A DNA stretch of 53,734 nucleotides from Alphaproteobacteria bacterium (lineage in GTDB: Bacteria > Pseudomonadota > Alphaproteobacteria > Rhodospirillales > Rhodospirillaceae), in assembly GCA_030835385.1 (NCBI GenBank), contig JAURPI010000034.1, positions 1 through 53,734 of the forward strand, read 5' to 3'. The position numbers and the translations under genes were made by a program. Below, piece after piece: positions 27,060 through 37,047 of the stretch; the stretch's first letter is position 1, and each line of letters begins with the position of its first letter. A model generated the notes under the pieces. The model ran no database searches and was not told the DNA's origin. It worked only from the letters and a program-made list of their open reading frames with translations.

Positions 27060-27334
27060 AATCGGTCCCTCCTAGGGGTTGGTTTCTGTTACGCAGAAGC
27101 GTCAAACCACCGATCTGAAGTCCGGTTCTCGAGACCATCATCCGATCCTGCAGGATAAGAACGTCACAAGTTAAGTATTGGTGGCGTTGTAATTACTTTG
27201 CCTTATTCCCGCTTTGTGTGCTGAATCAGGCGGCAAATCACCATATTTCGTGTTTACAGACGGGCAGACACACTGCATTTTGGGGCGTCGCTTTTCGCGT
27301 GCTCAAAAAATAATTTAGCTAGAACGCAGGTCCC

Positions 27335-29623
27335 ATGGCTCGATCCCGCACCCCAAAGAAGTCCGCCGGCCCTGAACGGATTGTTGAGACCCCGCTGGCG
27401 GACGCGCTCTCGGAGAGGTACCTCGCCTATGCCATGTCGACCATCGTATCTCGGTCACTGCCAGACGTTCGCGACGGTCTAAAACCGGTCCATCGGCGGT
27501 TGCTCTACGCCATGCGGGAACTCAAACTGAATCCCGATCAGGGCTTTAAAAAATGTGCCCGGGTGGTAGGTGATGTCATTGGTAAGTATCACCCGCACGG
27601 CGACGTTGCCGTTTACGATGCCATGGTGCGTTTGGCTCAAGATTTTGCAGTGCGCTATCCCATGGTCGAAGGGCAGGGCAATTTCGGCAACATCGACGGA
27701 GATAACGCCGCGGCTATGCGGTACACCGAAGCGCGACTAACCCGCTACGCCATCGCGCTGATGGATGGTCTTGATGAAGACGGCTCTGATTTTCAACCGA
27801 CATATGACGGTGAAGAACACGAACCCTTGGTGATGCCTGCCGCCGTACCAAACCTGTTGGCCAACGGCTCCTCAGGGATTGCGGTCGGCATGGCGACCAA
27901 TATACCGCCGCACAATGTCGGTGAGTTGTATGATGCACTGATTCACATGGCCGATGTGCGCAAGAAAGACCCGAAGAAAGCGAAACAAAAGGGCGGTCGC
28001 CCTGAAATTTTGGACGCCACCTTGCTCAAATACATTCCCGGTCCGGATTTCCCAACGGGTGGCACGATAGCGGAAAGTAAGGAGGCCATTGCTGAAGCCT
28101 ATCGTACCGGACGCGGAAGCTTCCGAGTACGAGCGAAGTATGAAATTGAGAAGCACGGTCGAGGCCAATTCGACATCATCGTCACCGAAATGCCGTACCA
28201 AGTGCAGAAGGCGAAGTTGATCGAGCGGATTGCGGAGCTCATGGAAGCGCGCAAGCTGCCATTCTTGGCTGATATCCGAGATGAATCGACCGAGGAAGTC
28301 CGGTTGGTGCTTGAGCCTAAGAGCCGCACCGTTGATCCGGATACTTTAATGGAGCAGTTGTTCCGTCAGACCGATTTTGAAGTTCGTTTCGGGTTGAACC
28401 TCAATGTGCTGTGCGCCGATGGCGTGCCCCGGGTGCAGAATCTGCGTGAGGTTTTGCAGGCTTACCTGGACCACCGGCAAGACGTTTTGGTGCGTCGGTC
28501 AAAGCATCGCCTGGCTAAAATCGAGCATCGCCTTGAAGTGCTTGAAGGCTATTTGATCGCCTATTTGAACCTGGACGAGGTCATCAAAATCATCCGCCAA
28601 AAGGATGAGCCGAAACCGGTATTAATGAAGCGCTTCAAGCTGACGGATGTGCAGGCGGAAGCGATCCTCAACATGCGTTTGCGGTCTTTGCGCAAACTTG
28701 AAGAGGTGGAAATCAAAGGCGAGCATGAAAAGCTCACCAAAGAGAAGAGGGGCCTTAAGGCTCTGATTAAAGATGCGTCAAAGCAGTGGTCGGCAATAGG
28801 CGAGCAATTGCGGCAGGCCAAGAAAGAGTTTGGCCAAAAGACCCCATTGGGTAAACGTCGTACAGAACTGGGGGGTGCGCCCTCCGCTGTTGTGGTCCCG
28901 ATCGAGGCATTGGTTGAAAAAGAACCGATCACGGTCGTGTTGTCGAACAAACGTTGGATCCGCGCACTGAAGGGGCATCGAGATGATATCTCCGATATCA
29001 AATTTAAAGAGGGCGACGACTGGGACTTCTCTCTGCAGGCGACGACCGTCGACAAAATTCTATTCTTTGGCTCAGATGGCCGCTTCTACACCATTCCGGG
29101 GGATCGCTTGCCGCAGGGCCGAGGGTATGGTGAGCCGCTGCGCTTGATGATTGATCTACCCAACGATGCCACAGTTGTTGAAATGAAGGTGTGGGAAAAA
29201 GACGGGCGCTTGTTGGTGGCGTCTAACGCCGGGCGCGGATTTGTTGTGCCAGAGGAGCACGTGTTTGGCCAAACCAAGAACGGCAAGCAAGTGCTTAACC
29301 TTGGCAAGGGTGAAAAAGCTCAGGCCTGTCACACCATGGAAGAAGATGACGATCATGTGGCGGTGGTCGGCAAAAACCGCAAGCTGGTGATTTTCCCACT
29401 AGAAGAAATGCCTGAGATGACCCGGGGACGGGGCGTCATTTTGCAGAGGTATAAAGACGGTGGATTGTCCGACGCCAAATCTTTTGTCTTGGATGATGGG
29501 CTAACCTGGATGACCGGCGGCCGTCAACGCACGGAAGAAGACCTGCGGGCCTGGATGGGCAAGCGCTCACAGGCGGGTCGCATCGCCCCGCGTGGGTTCT
29601 CGAAAACGAATACCTTCCGATAA
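27335..29623 (+). CDS. parC: DNA topoisomerase IV subunit A
   Basis: Breaks and rejoins DNA to decatenate daughter chromosomes. 762 residues, ParC-like rather than GyrA (~900). Winged-helix region with [20 protein letters not shown] and the active-site Tyr130 in [10 protein letters not shown]; quinolone-determining residues are within [20 protein letters not shown] coiled-coil tower (about 370-500) and a shortened C-terminal beta-pinwheel without the GyrA box QRRGG.G. GyrA would carry that box, which I do not see. Start ATG 27335. Partner parE is not in the window. Confidence 0.93.
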   Translation: MARSRTPKKSAGPERIVETPLADALSERYLAYAMSTIVSRSLPDVRDGLKPVHRRLLYAMRELKLNPDQGFKKCARVVGDVIGKYHPHGDVAVYDAMVRLAQDFAVRYPMVEGQGNFGNIDGDNAAAMRYTEARLTRYAIALMDGLDEDGSDFQPTYDGEEHEPLVMPAAVPNLLANGSSGIAVGMATNIPPHNVGELYDALIHMADVRKKDPKKAKQKGGRPEILDATLLKYIPGPDFPTGGTIAESKEAIAEAYRTGRGSFRVRAKYEIEKHGRGQFDIIVTEMPYQVQKAKLIERIAELMEARKLPFLADIRDESTEEVRLVLEPKSRTVDPDTLMEQLFRQTDFEVRFGLNLNVLCADGVPRVQNLREVLQAYLDHRQDVLVRRSKHRLAKIEHRLEVLEGYLIAYLNLDEVIKIIRQKDEPKPVLMKRFKLTDVQAEAILNMRLRSLRKLEEVEIKGEHEKLTKEKRGLKALIKDASKQWSAIGEQLRQAKKEFGQKTPLGKRRTELGGAPSAVVVPIEALVEKEPITVVLSNKRWIRALKGHRDDISDIKFKEGDDWDFSLQATTVDKILFFGSDGRFYTIPGDRLPQGRGYGEPLRLMIDLPNDATVVEMKVWEKDGRLLVASNAGRGFVVPEEHVFGQTKNGKQVLNLGKGEKAQACHTMEEDDDHVAVVGKNRKLVIFPLEEMPEMTRGRGVILQRYKDGGLSDAKSFVLDDGLTWMTGGRQRTEEDLRAWMGKRSQAGRIAPRGFSKTNTFR

Positions 29624-29734
29624 ACCTGATGACCGTTGTGTCGGCGAGTCTATAGACTTGCCAGACCATAAAGTGGCGTGATGTCCGGCAATTGTGGGGT
29701 CGGGGCCTCGGCTTTTTGATTTGGAGGGGCGGTT

Positions 29735-30229
29735 ATGAGACTCAGATTCGGTACTGCGGCCATAGTAGCGCTGTTCATGACGCTGCCGATGAGTACGCGC
29801 GCTCAAGAGCAAAATACGGCTCAACCGATATTTACTTCCACGCCGACGGTCTTGTTACGCTCTCCCGATCCGATCAAACTTGCAGAGTTCTATAAAGCTT
29901 TGGGAATGAAGGTTGCGAGAGTTTCCGAGCGGGGGAGCACATTCATTTACCTTGAGGGCAATGCAGGGTCCTTGGAGATCCTAAAAATGGATCCAAACAC
30001 CCAGCCTGACGGACCAAAAACCTCTCGCACCCAGCAAGGCCTCGTCGTCATTTTTGAGACGACCCATGTTGATGAGGTGGTTCGACGGGCAAGAGAGGCG
30101 GGCAGTCCGATGGTCGAGAAATGGACGTCGTCACAGGCCGACATATCGATCTATTACATAGCTGACTGGGAAAATAACATTTTTGGGTATGCGCCCCGGT
30201 ACCATAACCCCAATATTAATGTGCCTTAG
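29735..30229 (+). CDS. Secreted VOC (glyoxalase/bleomycin-resistance fold) protein
   Basis: 164 residues with a clear signal peptide (MRLRFGTAAIVALFMTLPMS, cut near TRA, residue ~23) and one vicinal-oxygen-chelate domain (about 33-155): TPTVLLRSPDPIKLAEFYKA, GSTFIYLEGNAGSLEILKM, and WENNIFGYAPRYHN at the place of the usual 'DPDGNxIEL' strand. One acidic metal ligand (SLEIL) is kept, but the usual N-terminal His/Gln and the last Glu are not evident, so metal binding may be altered. Most VOC proteins are cytosolic; a secreted one suggests binding or conversion of an exported or imported compound. It lies 220 bases before a TonB receptor on the same strand. Substrate unknown. Confidence 0.75.
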   Translation: MRLRFGTAAIVALFMTLPMSTRAQEQNTAQPIFTSTPTVLLRSPDPIKLAEFYKALGMKVARVSERGSTFIYLEGNAGSLEILKMDPNTQPDGPKTSRTQQGLVVIFETTHVDEVVRRAREAGSPMVEKWTSSQADISIYYIADWENNIFGYAPRYHNPNINVP

Positions 30230-30266
30230 AGGTCTGTGTTTTGGTCACAAGTAGGCTGCCTGAGAA

Positions 30267-30312
30267 CTGATGCACTGTTGCATCAGCTTCAGCATATTAT
30301 TCTAAAATATGC
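30267..30312. repeat. Two adjacent perfect inverted repeats upstream of the TonB receptor gene
   Basis: First dyad: ctgatgca (30267-30274) and tgcatcag (30279-30286), loop ctgt. Second: gcatatt (30292-30298) and aatatgc (30306-30312), 7-base spacer. Farther down, gcctataggc at 30402-30411 is another palindrome, 38 bases before the start codon. None is followed by a good T-run, so regulator binding or leader structure is more likely than termination of the VOC transcript. Confidence 0.5.
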
Positions 30313-30449
30313 GGATTTCGCTTGTTGTTACGCTGCTGAAACCTATGTTTAACTTCACGCCTTACGGGCCGGCTTCGGGTTGGTACGGATTGGTGCCAAA
30401 TAGCCTATAGGCAAGCCAATCCAATCAAATGTCTTTGGGGAGATTCTTC

Positions 30450-32639
30450 ATGCTTAAGCGCTTGCTCTTTACGTCCACCGTTATTGCATCCGGCTTGGTC
30501 GCCAGTATTGCTATTACAGATCAAGCTGCCGCCCAGAACATCACGTTGGAAGAAATCGTGGTTACGGCTCAGCGTCGTGAACAGGACCTTCAATCAGTTC
30601 CGGTACCGGTATCAGCCTTTAGTGTTGAGCAGCTGGAAAATCGTCAGATTTCTGAGGGTCAAGACTTGGAGCGTTTCGTTCCCAGCCTGAAGATGACCAA
30701 CAACATCACGCAGCCGACTAACTTGTCGCCGTCCATGCGCGGTTCACTGCAGCAGGACGCCTCTTTGGCCGTCGCTGAATCTCCGTTCGGGATTTATGTG
30801 GATGACGTCTACATCGGTCGTATGAACGGAAACAACACGCGACTTGCTGATGTAGAGCGCATCGAAGTTCTGCGTGGTCCTCAAGGGACATTGTATGGCC
30901 GTAACACTCTTGCTGGAGCGTTAAAGTTTATTAGTAAGACACCCGGCGAAGAGATGTGGCTCGATGGTTCGTTAAGCTACGGCAATCACAACGCTTATGA
31001 AGCCTCTGTCAGCACGGGCGGACCCATCGGTGATACGCTGGCCGGCTCTATTGCCATCAATTTCAACGGTCATGATGGTTACGGCACAAACGTTGCGACC
31101 AATGAGACAATAGGTGACGAAAAGAACTGGGCCGGTCGCGCCAAGTTACGCTACATGGGCGGGGAAAAATTTGATGCTATTTTCCACGTGTCCTACGCAG
31201 ACAGCCGGAACGATTCCAATGTGATGGTCAATGCGACAACACCCACACCTGGTAATGCTCAATATACAACTAGAAGCCTGGTCCCCACTTTTGGCGGGTT
31301 TTACGACAACAATCACCCAAACCAAGATTACAGCGGCGGCGGAGCGCTCAACATCCCAAATCAGCCACGGGGTGATACAGAGCAACTTATTTCATCCCTG
31401 ACCATGACCTATGATTTTGATCAGGCGACTCTGAAATCTGTGACCGCTTTTGTGAACACGCAAGATTACTTTGCGACCGACTTCTCGGGTTTTGGAGCTA
31501 TTCTTGCTGGCTTTGAGACGGAGTCAGACCAATGGACCCAAGAGCTGCAACTCCAAGGGACGGCCTTTGACGACAAGCTGAACTACATCTTGGGAGCCTT
31601 CTACCTTAATGAACGGGCTAACCAAGACATGAGTTGGTTCTTCTTTGGCCCAACGTCGCGCAGTGTCTACGACACTGGAACAGATTCTTATTCAGTCTTT
31701 GGTCAAGGTGATTACGCGGTTACGGATCAACTGACCGTTACTGCTGGCTTGCGTTGGACCCGGGATGAGAAAGACTGGGACTTCAACATCGACTACCTGT
31801 TTGCACCGATTCCGTCTGAGAATATCGTCGATTCAATTACCGAAAACTCTTGGACGCCTAAGGTTGGTTTAGATTACGCCCTAAATGACGACACATTGTT
31901 GTTCGTGTCGGCTGCTAAGGGTTTCAAAGCCGGTGGCTTCAACGGCATCAACATTTTTAATACGCAGGTCGCTCAATCGAACTATAGTTCTGAAACTAAC
32001 TGGACATACGAAGCTGGTATCAAAACTGAATTGCTGGATAACCGTTTCCGGTTGAATGCCAACTATTTCCACAATCGGATCAGCGATCTAACGCTTAACG
32101 CTCAGGTCGTTGTAGACGGCAACCCAACGTTCCCCGTGCAGAACGCGGGTTCGGCAACCATTCAAGGACTTGAACTGGAAGCAACAGCGGTCTTGTTTGA
32201 TGGATTCAGTGCTTTCGCGACGGTCACACTTCTTGACGGAAAGTTCCGTGATTTAGATCCCACATCTGCACCGGCGAATTCACTAGCTGCCTTTGGCGTG
32301 CAACCGCAGACACCACAGACTGCTGATTATGCGTTCGCGATTGGGTTTGACTACACCCATGACTTTACGATTGGCGGTAGTGATGCGGCGTTCAAGCTTG
32401 GCGCTGACATGTACTACACAGATGAATTCATCACATCGGCGACGAACGAAGTGCTATCATCTGCCTATGACCGTATAAATGCCTACGCTGAATTGGAGTT
32501 CGATCAGCAATGGGCCGCACGGTTCTCCATCTCCAACCTTGAGGACGATGAATTGTTCGCAACCGGTTCACGCGGACTGGGTGGGTTTATCGCAAGACCC
32601 CCACAGAACTACAAACTCACGTTGAAATACGCGATGTAA
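30450..32639 (+). CDS. TonB-dependent outer-membrane receptor
   Basis: 729 residues from ATG 30450 (GGGGAGA 8-14 bases upstream; the ATG 21 bases earlier adds residues before the signal peptide). Signal peptide about 1-28 (ending TDQAAAQ). TonB box EEIVVTAQRREQ at about 32-43, plug domain to about 155 (VPVSAFSVEQLENRQ; VERIEVLRGPQGTLYGRNTL), then a 22-strand barrel ending with aromatic-terminated NYKLTLKYAM. LRGPQGTLYGRNTLAGALKF is the standard plug motif of non-siderophore-type receptors common in Sphingomonadales and marine alphaproteobacteria. The ligand is unknown. No exbB/tonB or regulator is adjacent. A terminator follows. Confidence 0.93.
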   Translation: MLKRLLFTSTVIASGLVASIAITDQAAAQNITLEEIVVTAQRREQDLQSVPVPVSAFSVEQLENRQISEGQDLERFVPSLKMTNNITQPTNLSPSMRGSLQQDASLAVAESPFGIYVDDVYIGRMNGNNTRLADVERIEVLRGPQGTLYGRNTLAGALKFISKTPGEEMWLDGSLSYGNHNAYEASVSTGGPIGDTLAGSIAINFNGHDGYGTNVATNETIGDEKNWAGRAKLRYMGGEKFDAIFHVSYADSRNDSNVMVNATTPTPGNAQYTTRSLVPTFGGFYDNNHPNQDYSGGGALNIPNQPRGDTEQLISSLTMTYDFDQATLKSVTAFVNTQDYFATDFSGFGAILAGFETESDQWTQELQLQGTAFDDKLNYILGAFYLNERANQDMSWFFFGPTSRSVYDTGTDSYSVFGQGDYAVTDQLTVTAGLRWTRDEKDWDFNIDYLFAPIPSENIVDSITENSWTPKVGLDYALNDDTLLFVSAAKGFKAGGFNGINIFNTQVAQSNYSSETNWTYEAGIKTELLDNRFRLNANYFHNRISDLTLNAQVVVDGNPTFPVQNAGSATIQGLELEATAVLFDGFSAFATVTLLDGKFRDLDPTSAPANSLAAFGVQPQTPQTADYAFAIGFDYTHDFTIGGSDAAFKLGADMYYTDEFITSATNEVLSSAYDRINAYAELEFDQQWAARFSISNLEDDELFATGSRGLGGFIARPPQNYKLTLKYAM

Positions 32640-32665
32640 TACAGCGTTACATACAACAATTTGGA

Positions 32666-32695
32666 AGCCCCGCCTTGAGCGGGGCTTTCTTTTTG
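32666..32695 (+). terminator. Rho-independent terminator after the TonB receptor gene
   Basis: agccccgc (32666-32673) pairs with gcggggct (32679-32686), 8 perfect pairs, loop 5 bases, then ttctttttgg. It is 26 bases after the stop and 18 bases before the end of the convergent bpt gene. Confidence 0.92.
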
Positions 32696-32712
32696 GTCTG
32701 ATGCTTAGAAAT

Positions 32713-33453
32713 TTAAAGGAGGCTGTCGTCGTCCTGCTCGAGAGAAGCCCAGCCATTGGGATTTAGAGCTTCAAGCGGCTTAAAGCGAGCCTTGTAGGCC
32801 ATCTTAGGACTCTCAGCGATCCAGTATCCGAGATAGACGTAGGGCAATGACAGCGCTCTCGCGTGTTCGATGAGCCAGAGCACGACGAAATTGCCAAGGC
32901 CCGCGTATTCAGGTTCTGCAGAGAAGAAGCTGTAAACAGCTGACAAACCGTCTTGTGTTTGGTCAGTCAAACAAACCGCGACCAGTTCGCTTGCAGGAGA
33001 TCTAAACTCAATGAGATAGGTATCGATCGGGCTGTCTTCGACCATCGCGCTGTATTCATAAAAGCCCATGTTGGCCATATCGCTATTGGTGTGCCGGGAC
33101 TTTTGGTACTCATTGAAGAGTTCGAACTGCTCTGTGGTTGCGCGGGCGGCCACCACATGTGTGGTAATGTCGGAATTTTGCCTCCACGTTCGTGCGAAGC
33201 TCCGCCGCATCTTGAAGTCTTCGACACGGACACGAACTGGGACACAGGCTTTGCAGCCAGGGCATGCTGGGGCATAGACGATGGAATGGCTTCGGCGGAA
33301 CCCGCCTTTGGCCAGAAGTTCGTGAAGATGCTCTGACTTTGGTCCGTTGAGTTCTGTCACGATTTTCCGCTCTAGCCGGTCAGGCAGGTACGGACACGGC
33401 AGCGGGGCCGTGGTGAAAAAGAACTGGGGACGAGTAAGCGCTGTTTGTTCCAT
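32713..33453 (-). CDS. bpt: Aspartate/glutamate leucyltransferase (N-degron pathway)
   Basis: Adds leucine from Leu-tRNA to proteins with N-terminal Asp or Glu, marking them for ClpS/ClpAP. 246 residues, family length. PLPCPYLPDRLERKIVTEL, then GFRRSHSIVYAPACPGCKAC with conserved cysteines, and the C-terminal part with YSFFSAEPEYAGLGNFVVLW, YVYLGYWIAESPKMAYKARF and KPLEALNPNGW, which are invariant in Bpt/Ate1. Older annotation calls it arginyltransferase (ate). Monocistronic, convergent with the TonB receptor; the downstream gene on the same strand is the relic motB upstream of it. Confidence 0.94.
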   Translation of the reverse strand: MEQTALTRPQFFFTTAPLPCPYLPDRLERKIVTELNGPKSEHLHELLAKGGFRRSHSIVYAPACPGCKACVPVRVRVEDFKMRRSFARTWRQNSDITTHVVAARATTEQFELFNEYQKSRHTNSDMANMGFYEYSAMVEDSPIDTYLIEFRSPASELVAVCLTDQTQDGLSAVYSFFSAEPEYAGLGNFVVLWLIEHARALSLPYVYLGYWIAESPKMAYKARFKPLEALNPNGWASLEQDDDSLL

Positions 33454-33531
33454 CAGTACTCAATGCAGTCAGATTGATAACCACCTTGCATAGCCTAAAA
33501 GTCGTTAGCAAGGGGTGAATGACGAAAAATG

Positions 33532-34526
33532 CTATATTTTGTGCGGCTTAGAGTGGGGCTGGCGCGGCGCTGCGGGTTCGAGGAAATCAGGAAGGCGATC
33601 GAATGCGGCTGCTGTCGATCCGTCAGCCCTCAGCAGTACAATGCTGATCCGTCTGTTTTGAGGGCGCCTGGATCATCTTCCAGAAGCGGTTCATTTGCTG
33701 CTTGCCCTGTAACTTTGGCGACCCGTTTCTCGGTAACTCCGACATCCTCCAATGTCCTGCCTGTGGCGAGCGCACTGTCTGCACTGAGTACCTAGTTGCT
33801 GTATCCAGATGGGTCAGTAAATGGTGTGGCGTCTGTATGGCCCGACATACTTAATTGGGCAATCTGTTTATTACTCGGGCAACGAGACCCATGATTTCTC
33901 GGGTGTAGCCGTGCATGGCGGTGCTACCCGACGGAAAGAGCGGTAAACCGTCTTGGTCAACGATTTGAATGCGCAGGCCCTCAGGCGTGTTATCGATGAG
34001 CAGGCTATCAGCCAGCTCTGACAACTCAGGAATCCCTTGGATCAGGCGTTCCAGTTCATCTGCAGCCTGTTCGAACTGTGCTTCTTCACGCGCCCGCATG
34101 GCTTCCTCGATATCTTCTTCCGTCGGATCGCGGGAGAGTCCTTCGCCGGGGTCAGTTAAATCTTCGCCGCCTTATCCAACAGTGGGTGGCGGAAGCGAGG
34201 TGACGGTAACAAGCCCCAGTCTGGCTTTCTTGGGCGCCTTCGCCAACCGTTAGGCCGCCGAGGAGACCGCCGGCGCCACTTTGGCTGTTGGATGCTGCAA
34301 TAGGCGTAAAGTAGTGGGAAATACCGTTGAGTTGTTCCTCTGTGACCGCGTTGAGCAACCACAACAACAGGAAAAATGGCATCATGGCGGTTACGCAATC
34401 AGCATAGGCGACTTTCCAGGCACCGCCGTGGTGCCCATGCTCGCCTTTGTTGATGCGTTTCACGATGATGACGTTGCCGCCACCGCCTGCATCACCACCA
34501 CCGCCAAAATCAAGGCGATCCGGCAT
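33532..34526 (-). pseudogene. motB: motB remnant (flagellar stator subunit B), multiply broken
   Basis: Minus-strand reading needs three frames to restore one MotB. Frame 1 from ATG 34526: HGHHGGAWKVAYADCVTAMM, then FFLLLWLLNAVTEEQLNGIS; this is the stator membrane helix with the proton Asp, though intact MotB has YADFVTAMMAFF. A frame change near 34235 gives LGLVTVTSLPPPTVG then TAA (34172-34174), then GEDLTDPGEG and LLIDNTPEGLRIQIVDQDG. TAA at 33851 marks the next change: SGHTDATPFTDPSGYSN, TAG at 33792-33794, LSADSALA ... GVTEKRVAKVTGQAANEPLL. Near 33655 the frame changes again to NRRISIVLLRADGS and ends at TAG 33532. This is the OmpA-like peptidoglycan-binding domain. Three shifts plus two stops exclude function. 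No motA is adjacent. Confidence 0.92.
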
Positions 34527-34571
34527 CGTCGAGAGTTTCCTGGCTGGTTTCTAACAACTTGAACTTAAAGG

Positions 34572-36974
34572 CTAATTCGTTTGATTGGCCAAAGGTTCGA
34601 GGCGCAAAACGGAAGTCGCTGTGAGCGCGCTGATTGACGGCAACCTTATGGTTTCGCCATCCCGCCACTGATGAATCAGGTCATCATAGTGTGGCGACAA
34701 GAAGTGACCCGATTGACCGACAGCGATTATGAAGCTTGATTGATCCAGGTCTGCAAGATCGAAGACAGACCGAAGACCGGCTCCATGCGTGTTTATGAAG
34801 GGTTGGCGACCGCGCACTGACCGGTAGGCGCCGCGATTGACGGTGTGATCCGATCCATCTGACTCAATTTCTACCCTGGTCAGCGACGCCAATCCGGGAA
34901 TCAAATTGAAAAAAGGATGGGAAAATTGGGCGCGATGAAAATCACCCCAGCGCCATTTCGTTGGGTCCTCGCCATTAGTTTCAGACCGGGCGAGCAGCCA
35001 ATCTAAACTAGAATCGAGAGCAGAAGAGGTGAGTGTACCGCAGGTCTCTCTGGTCTCAGTGGATGTATCATTACACCACGCCTGCCACGTCGTCAGAATT
35101 TGACTTATCAACACGGGTCGAATGCCATTGTAGGACCTGTAGGCAGTACCTAAGTCATCCTTTAATGCAGCCTCCTTGATAAAATCTAGCCAGGTTAAAA
35201 ACAACAAAGGCTCAGGACGATGCCGATCCATTGAACCGTCCCAAGAACTCAAAAGTTTTGTGACTGCGCGCGCACGTTCGGAATTTGGTGTTGTGATGCT
35301 AAGGATAAGCGGTAGAAGGTCGTGAACCATCGTCGATACGCTGTCGAGTTGAATGGTTTGCATATCAGCGGCGGATGCTTTGTTCGCAGGGAGTTGATCC
35401 AAGCGTTGGTCAATACGTTCTGCGCGATAACCAGCTGGGAAAGTTGCAGCAATTAAATAGGGATACTCTTTGGGAACTGGCCGGTTGTTGGCATTCACTA
35501 GGCGGCCTGACTCAGGTCGTAAACTATGAGGTAGTTCTTCGTAGGGAACACGGCCGATCCAGTCATATTCTCCAGACCAACCAGGAACGGGTACGGTTCC
35601 GTCACCACGTGCGCGAATGGGCACATAGGCTGCCGCGCTAAAACCGATACCGCCTCGGATGTCTGCATACATAAAGTTCTGTTGCGGGCCCTCAAACTGA
35701 GCCAACGCGGCTTTGATGTCGTCCACAGTTCTGCTTTTAACAACATCAAAAACTGCACTAGCTGTAGAGTCATCGTCCTGGAGCAAAGTGCTTGAAAGTG
35801 ACAGAACAGTTTCACTGCCAATTTCATCATTGGTCAGAGGCGCGGAGAAAGCCGATAAATCACTGACGACGGGGCCATGGCGGGTACTGCGAAGAGTCAT
35901 CGATATGGGATCAGCGAAACGAACGTCTATCTGTTCTGTCCTGACAGTAAAATCCTGGGGTCCAGTTGGCGTTTGGTAACGCCCTTCTTCGTTCACGCGC
36001 TCAATAAAAATATCTTGTAAATCGGCGTGGGTCGTTGTCATGCCCCAAGCAACATGACCATTGTGGCCAATGACGGTGAATGGGAAGCCTGGTGTGGTAG
36101 CGCCGACGCGTATTTCGCCTGGCCACTCAAGCCGAACGAGATACCACACCAATGGTGATTGATAGCCGAGGTGAGGATCGCTGGCGAGAAGCGGCTTCCC
36201 GCTTTCTGTATGCTGTCCGTCGAGGACCCAGATATTGGATGCGAGTGTCGGCGGCGCGAACTCATCAATGGTATTGACTAAGTCTTGAGCCAGTTCAATT
36301 GAGCTAGCCTCTTTGACTTTCGCTAATGTCGTCGGCGATCTTGTCTGTAATCCCGGCCACAGTTGGGCGACGCGGTCTGCAGGCAAAACCTGCAGCAAGC
36401 GGCTACGGAGGAGTTCATCTCGCCAATTTCCTGAGAGAGACAACCCCATTAGCTTTTGCCATACTAGGCTATCTGCAGGCATCCAGGAGCCTGGTTCATA
36501 CTGCAGGAGCTGAAACTCGGGAGGTAATGGACGTTGCCGATTCTGTAACCAGGCATTGACACCGTCAGCATAGCGCTGAAGGACGTTCTGTGTTTCCGGC
36601 GAGAGTCCTTTAAAGTTCGCTTCTGCATGGCGATAAAGGCCAAGAGTGCGCATAAACCGATCTGACCCTATAGCTTGAGCCCCTAGGACTTCAGCAAGCC
36701 GGCCAGCGCCAAGGCGGCGCATAAAGTCCATTTGGAACAACCGGTCTTGGGCATGAACGTATCCAAGTGCGAAATAGGCGTCGTCTTCGTTGCTAGCGCT
36801 AATGTAAGGAACACCATGCTCGTCTCTATTGATATCGATGGGAGAGGAAGGGCCCGCTAATGAAATTGCTCCCGAAACATTTGGAAGTGACCGAAAAGCG
36901 AGCCAAGCCCCACCAAGAGAAATGGCCAGACAAACAGCCGCGAAGGTGAGGAAAATACGTTTAAACCAAATCAT
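34572..36974 (-). CDS. Penicillin amidase (S45) family N-terminal-nucleophile acylase
   Basis: 800 residues. The N-terminus has one membrane/signal helix (FLTFAAVCLAISLGGAWLAF), so the enzyme is periplasmic or membrane-tethered. The A-chain starts with INRDEHGVPYISASNEDDAY and FALGYVHAQDRLFQMDFMRR. Autocatalytic cleavage would expose Ser246 in LASNIWVLDG, the B-chain nucleophile; ASDPHLGY and TVIGHNGHVAWGMTTTHADL follow, the oxyanion and Asn region. Members hydrolyse amides such as beta-lactam side chains or acyl-homoserine lactones; the true substrate here is unknown. All catalytic motifs look intact, in contrast with the broken motB gene 45 bases downstream. Start ATG 36974. Confidence 0.9.
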   Translation of the reverse strand: MIWFKRIFLTFAAVCLAISLGGAWLAFRSLPNVSGAISLAGPSSPIDINRDEHGVPYISASNEDDAYFALGYVHAQDRLFQMDFMRRLGAGRLAEVLGAQAIGSDRFMRTLGLYRHAEANFKGLSPETQNVLQRYADGVNAWLQNRQRPLPPEFQLLQYEPGSWMPADSLVWQKLMGLSLSGNWRDELLRSRLLQVLPADRVAQLWPGLQTRSPTTLAKVKEASSIELAQDLVNTIDEFAPPTLASNIWVLDGQHTESGKPLLASDPHLGYQSPLVWYLVRLEWPGEIRVGATTPGFPFTVIGHNGHVAWGMTTTHADLQDIFIERVNEEGRYQTPTGPQDFTVRTEQIDVRFADPISMTLRSTRHGPVVSDLSAFSAPLTNDEIGSETVLSLSSTLLQDDDSTASAVFDVVKSRTVDDIKAALAQFEGPQQNFMYADIRGGIGFSAAAYVPIRARGDGTVPVPGWSGEYDWIGRVPYEELPHSLRPESGRLVNANNRPVPKEYPYLIAATFPAGYRAERIDQRLDQLPANKASAADMQTIQLDSVSTMVHDLLPLILSITTPNSERARAVTKLLSSWDGSMDRHRPEPLLFLTWLDFIKEAALKDDLGTAYRSYNGIRPVLISQILTTWQAWCNDTSTETRETCGTLTSSALDSSLDWLLARSETNGEDPTKWRWGDFHRAQFSHPFFNLIPGLASLTRVEIESDGSDHTVNRGAYRSVRGRQPFINTHGAGLRSVFDLADLDQSSFIIAVGQSGHFLSPHYDDLIHQWRDGETIRLPSISALTATSVLRLEPLANQTN

Positions 36975-37047
36975 AGTTTTTACTGCGGTTGTTGGCGGGA
37001 GCGCTATCTTTTAGAGGATTGAAAGTCGGTCTTCGAAAGACCTGAGC

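Noticed and set aside
33529-33795. 88-codon plus-strand frame
   Set aside because: It is the complement of the broken motB 3' part; its translation has no family-like pattern and it lacks a ribosome site.
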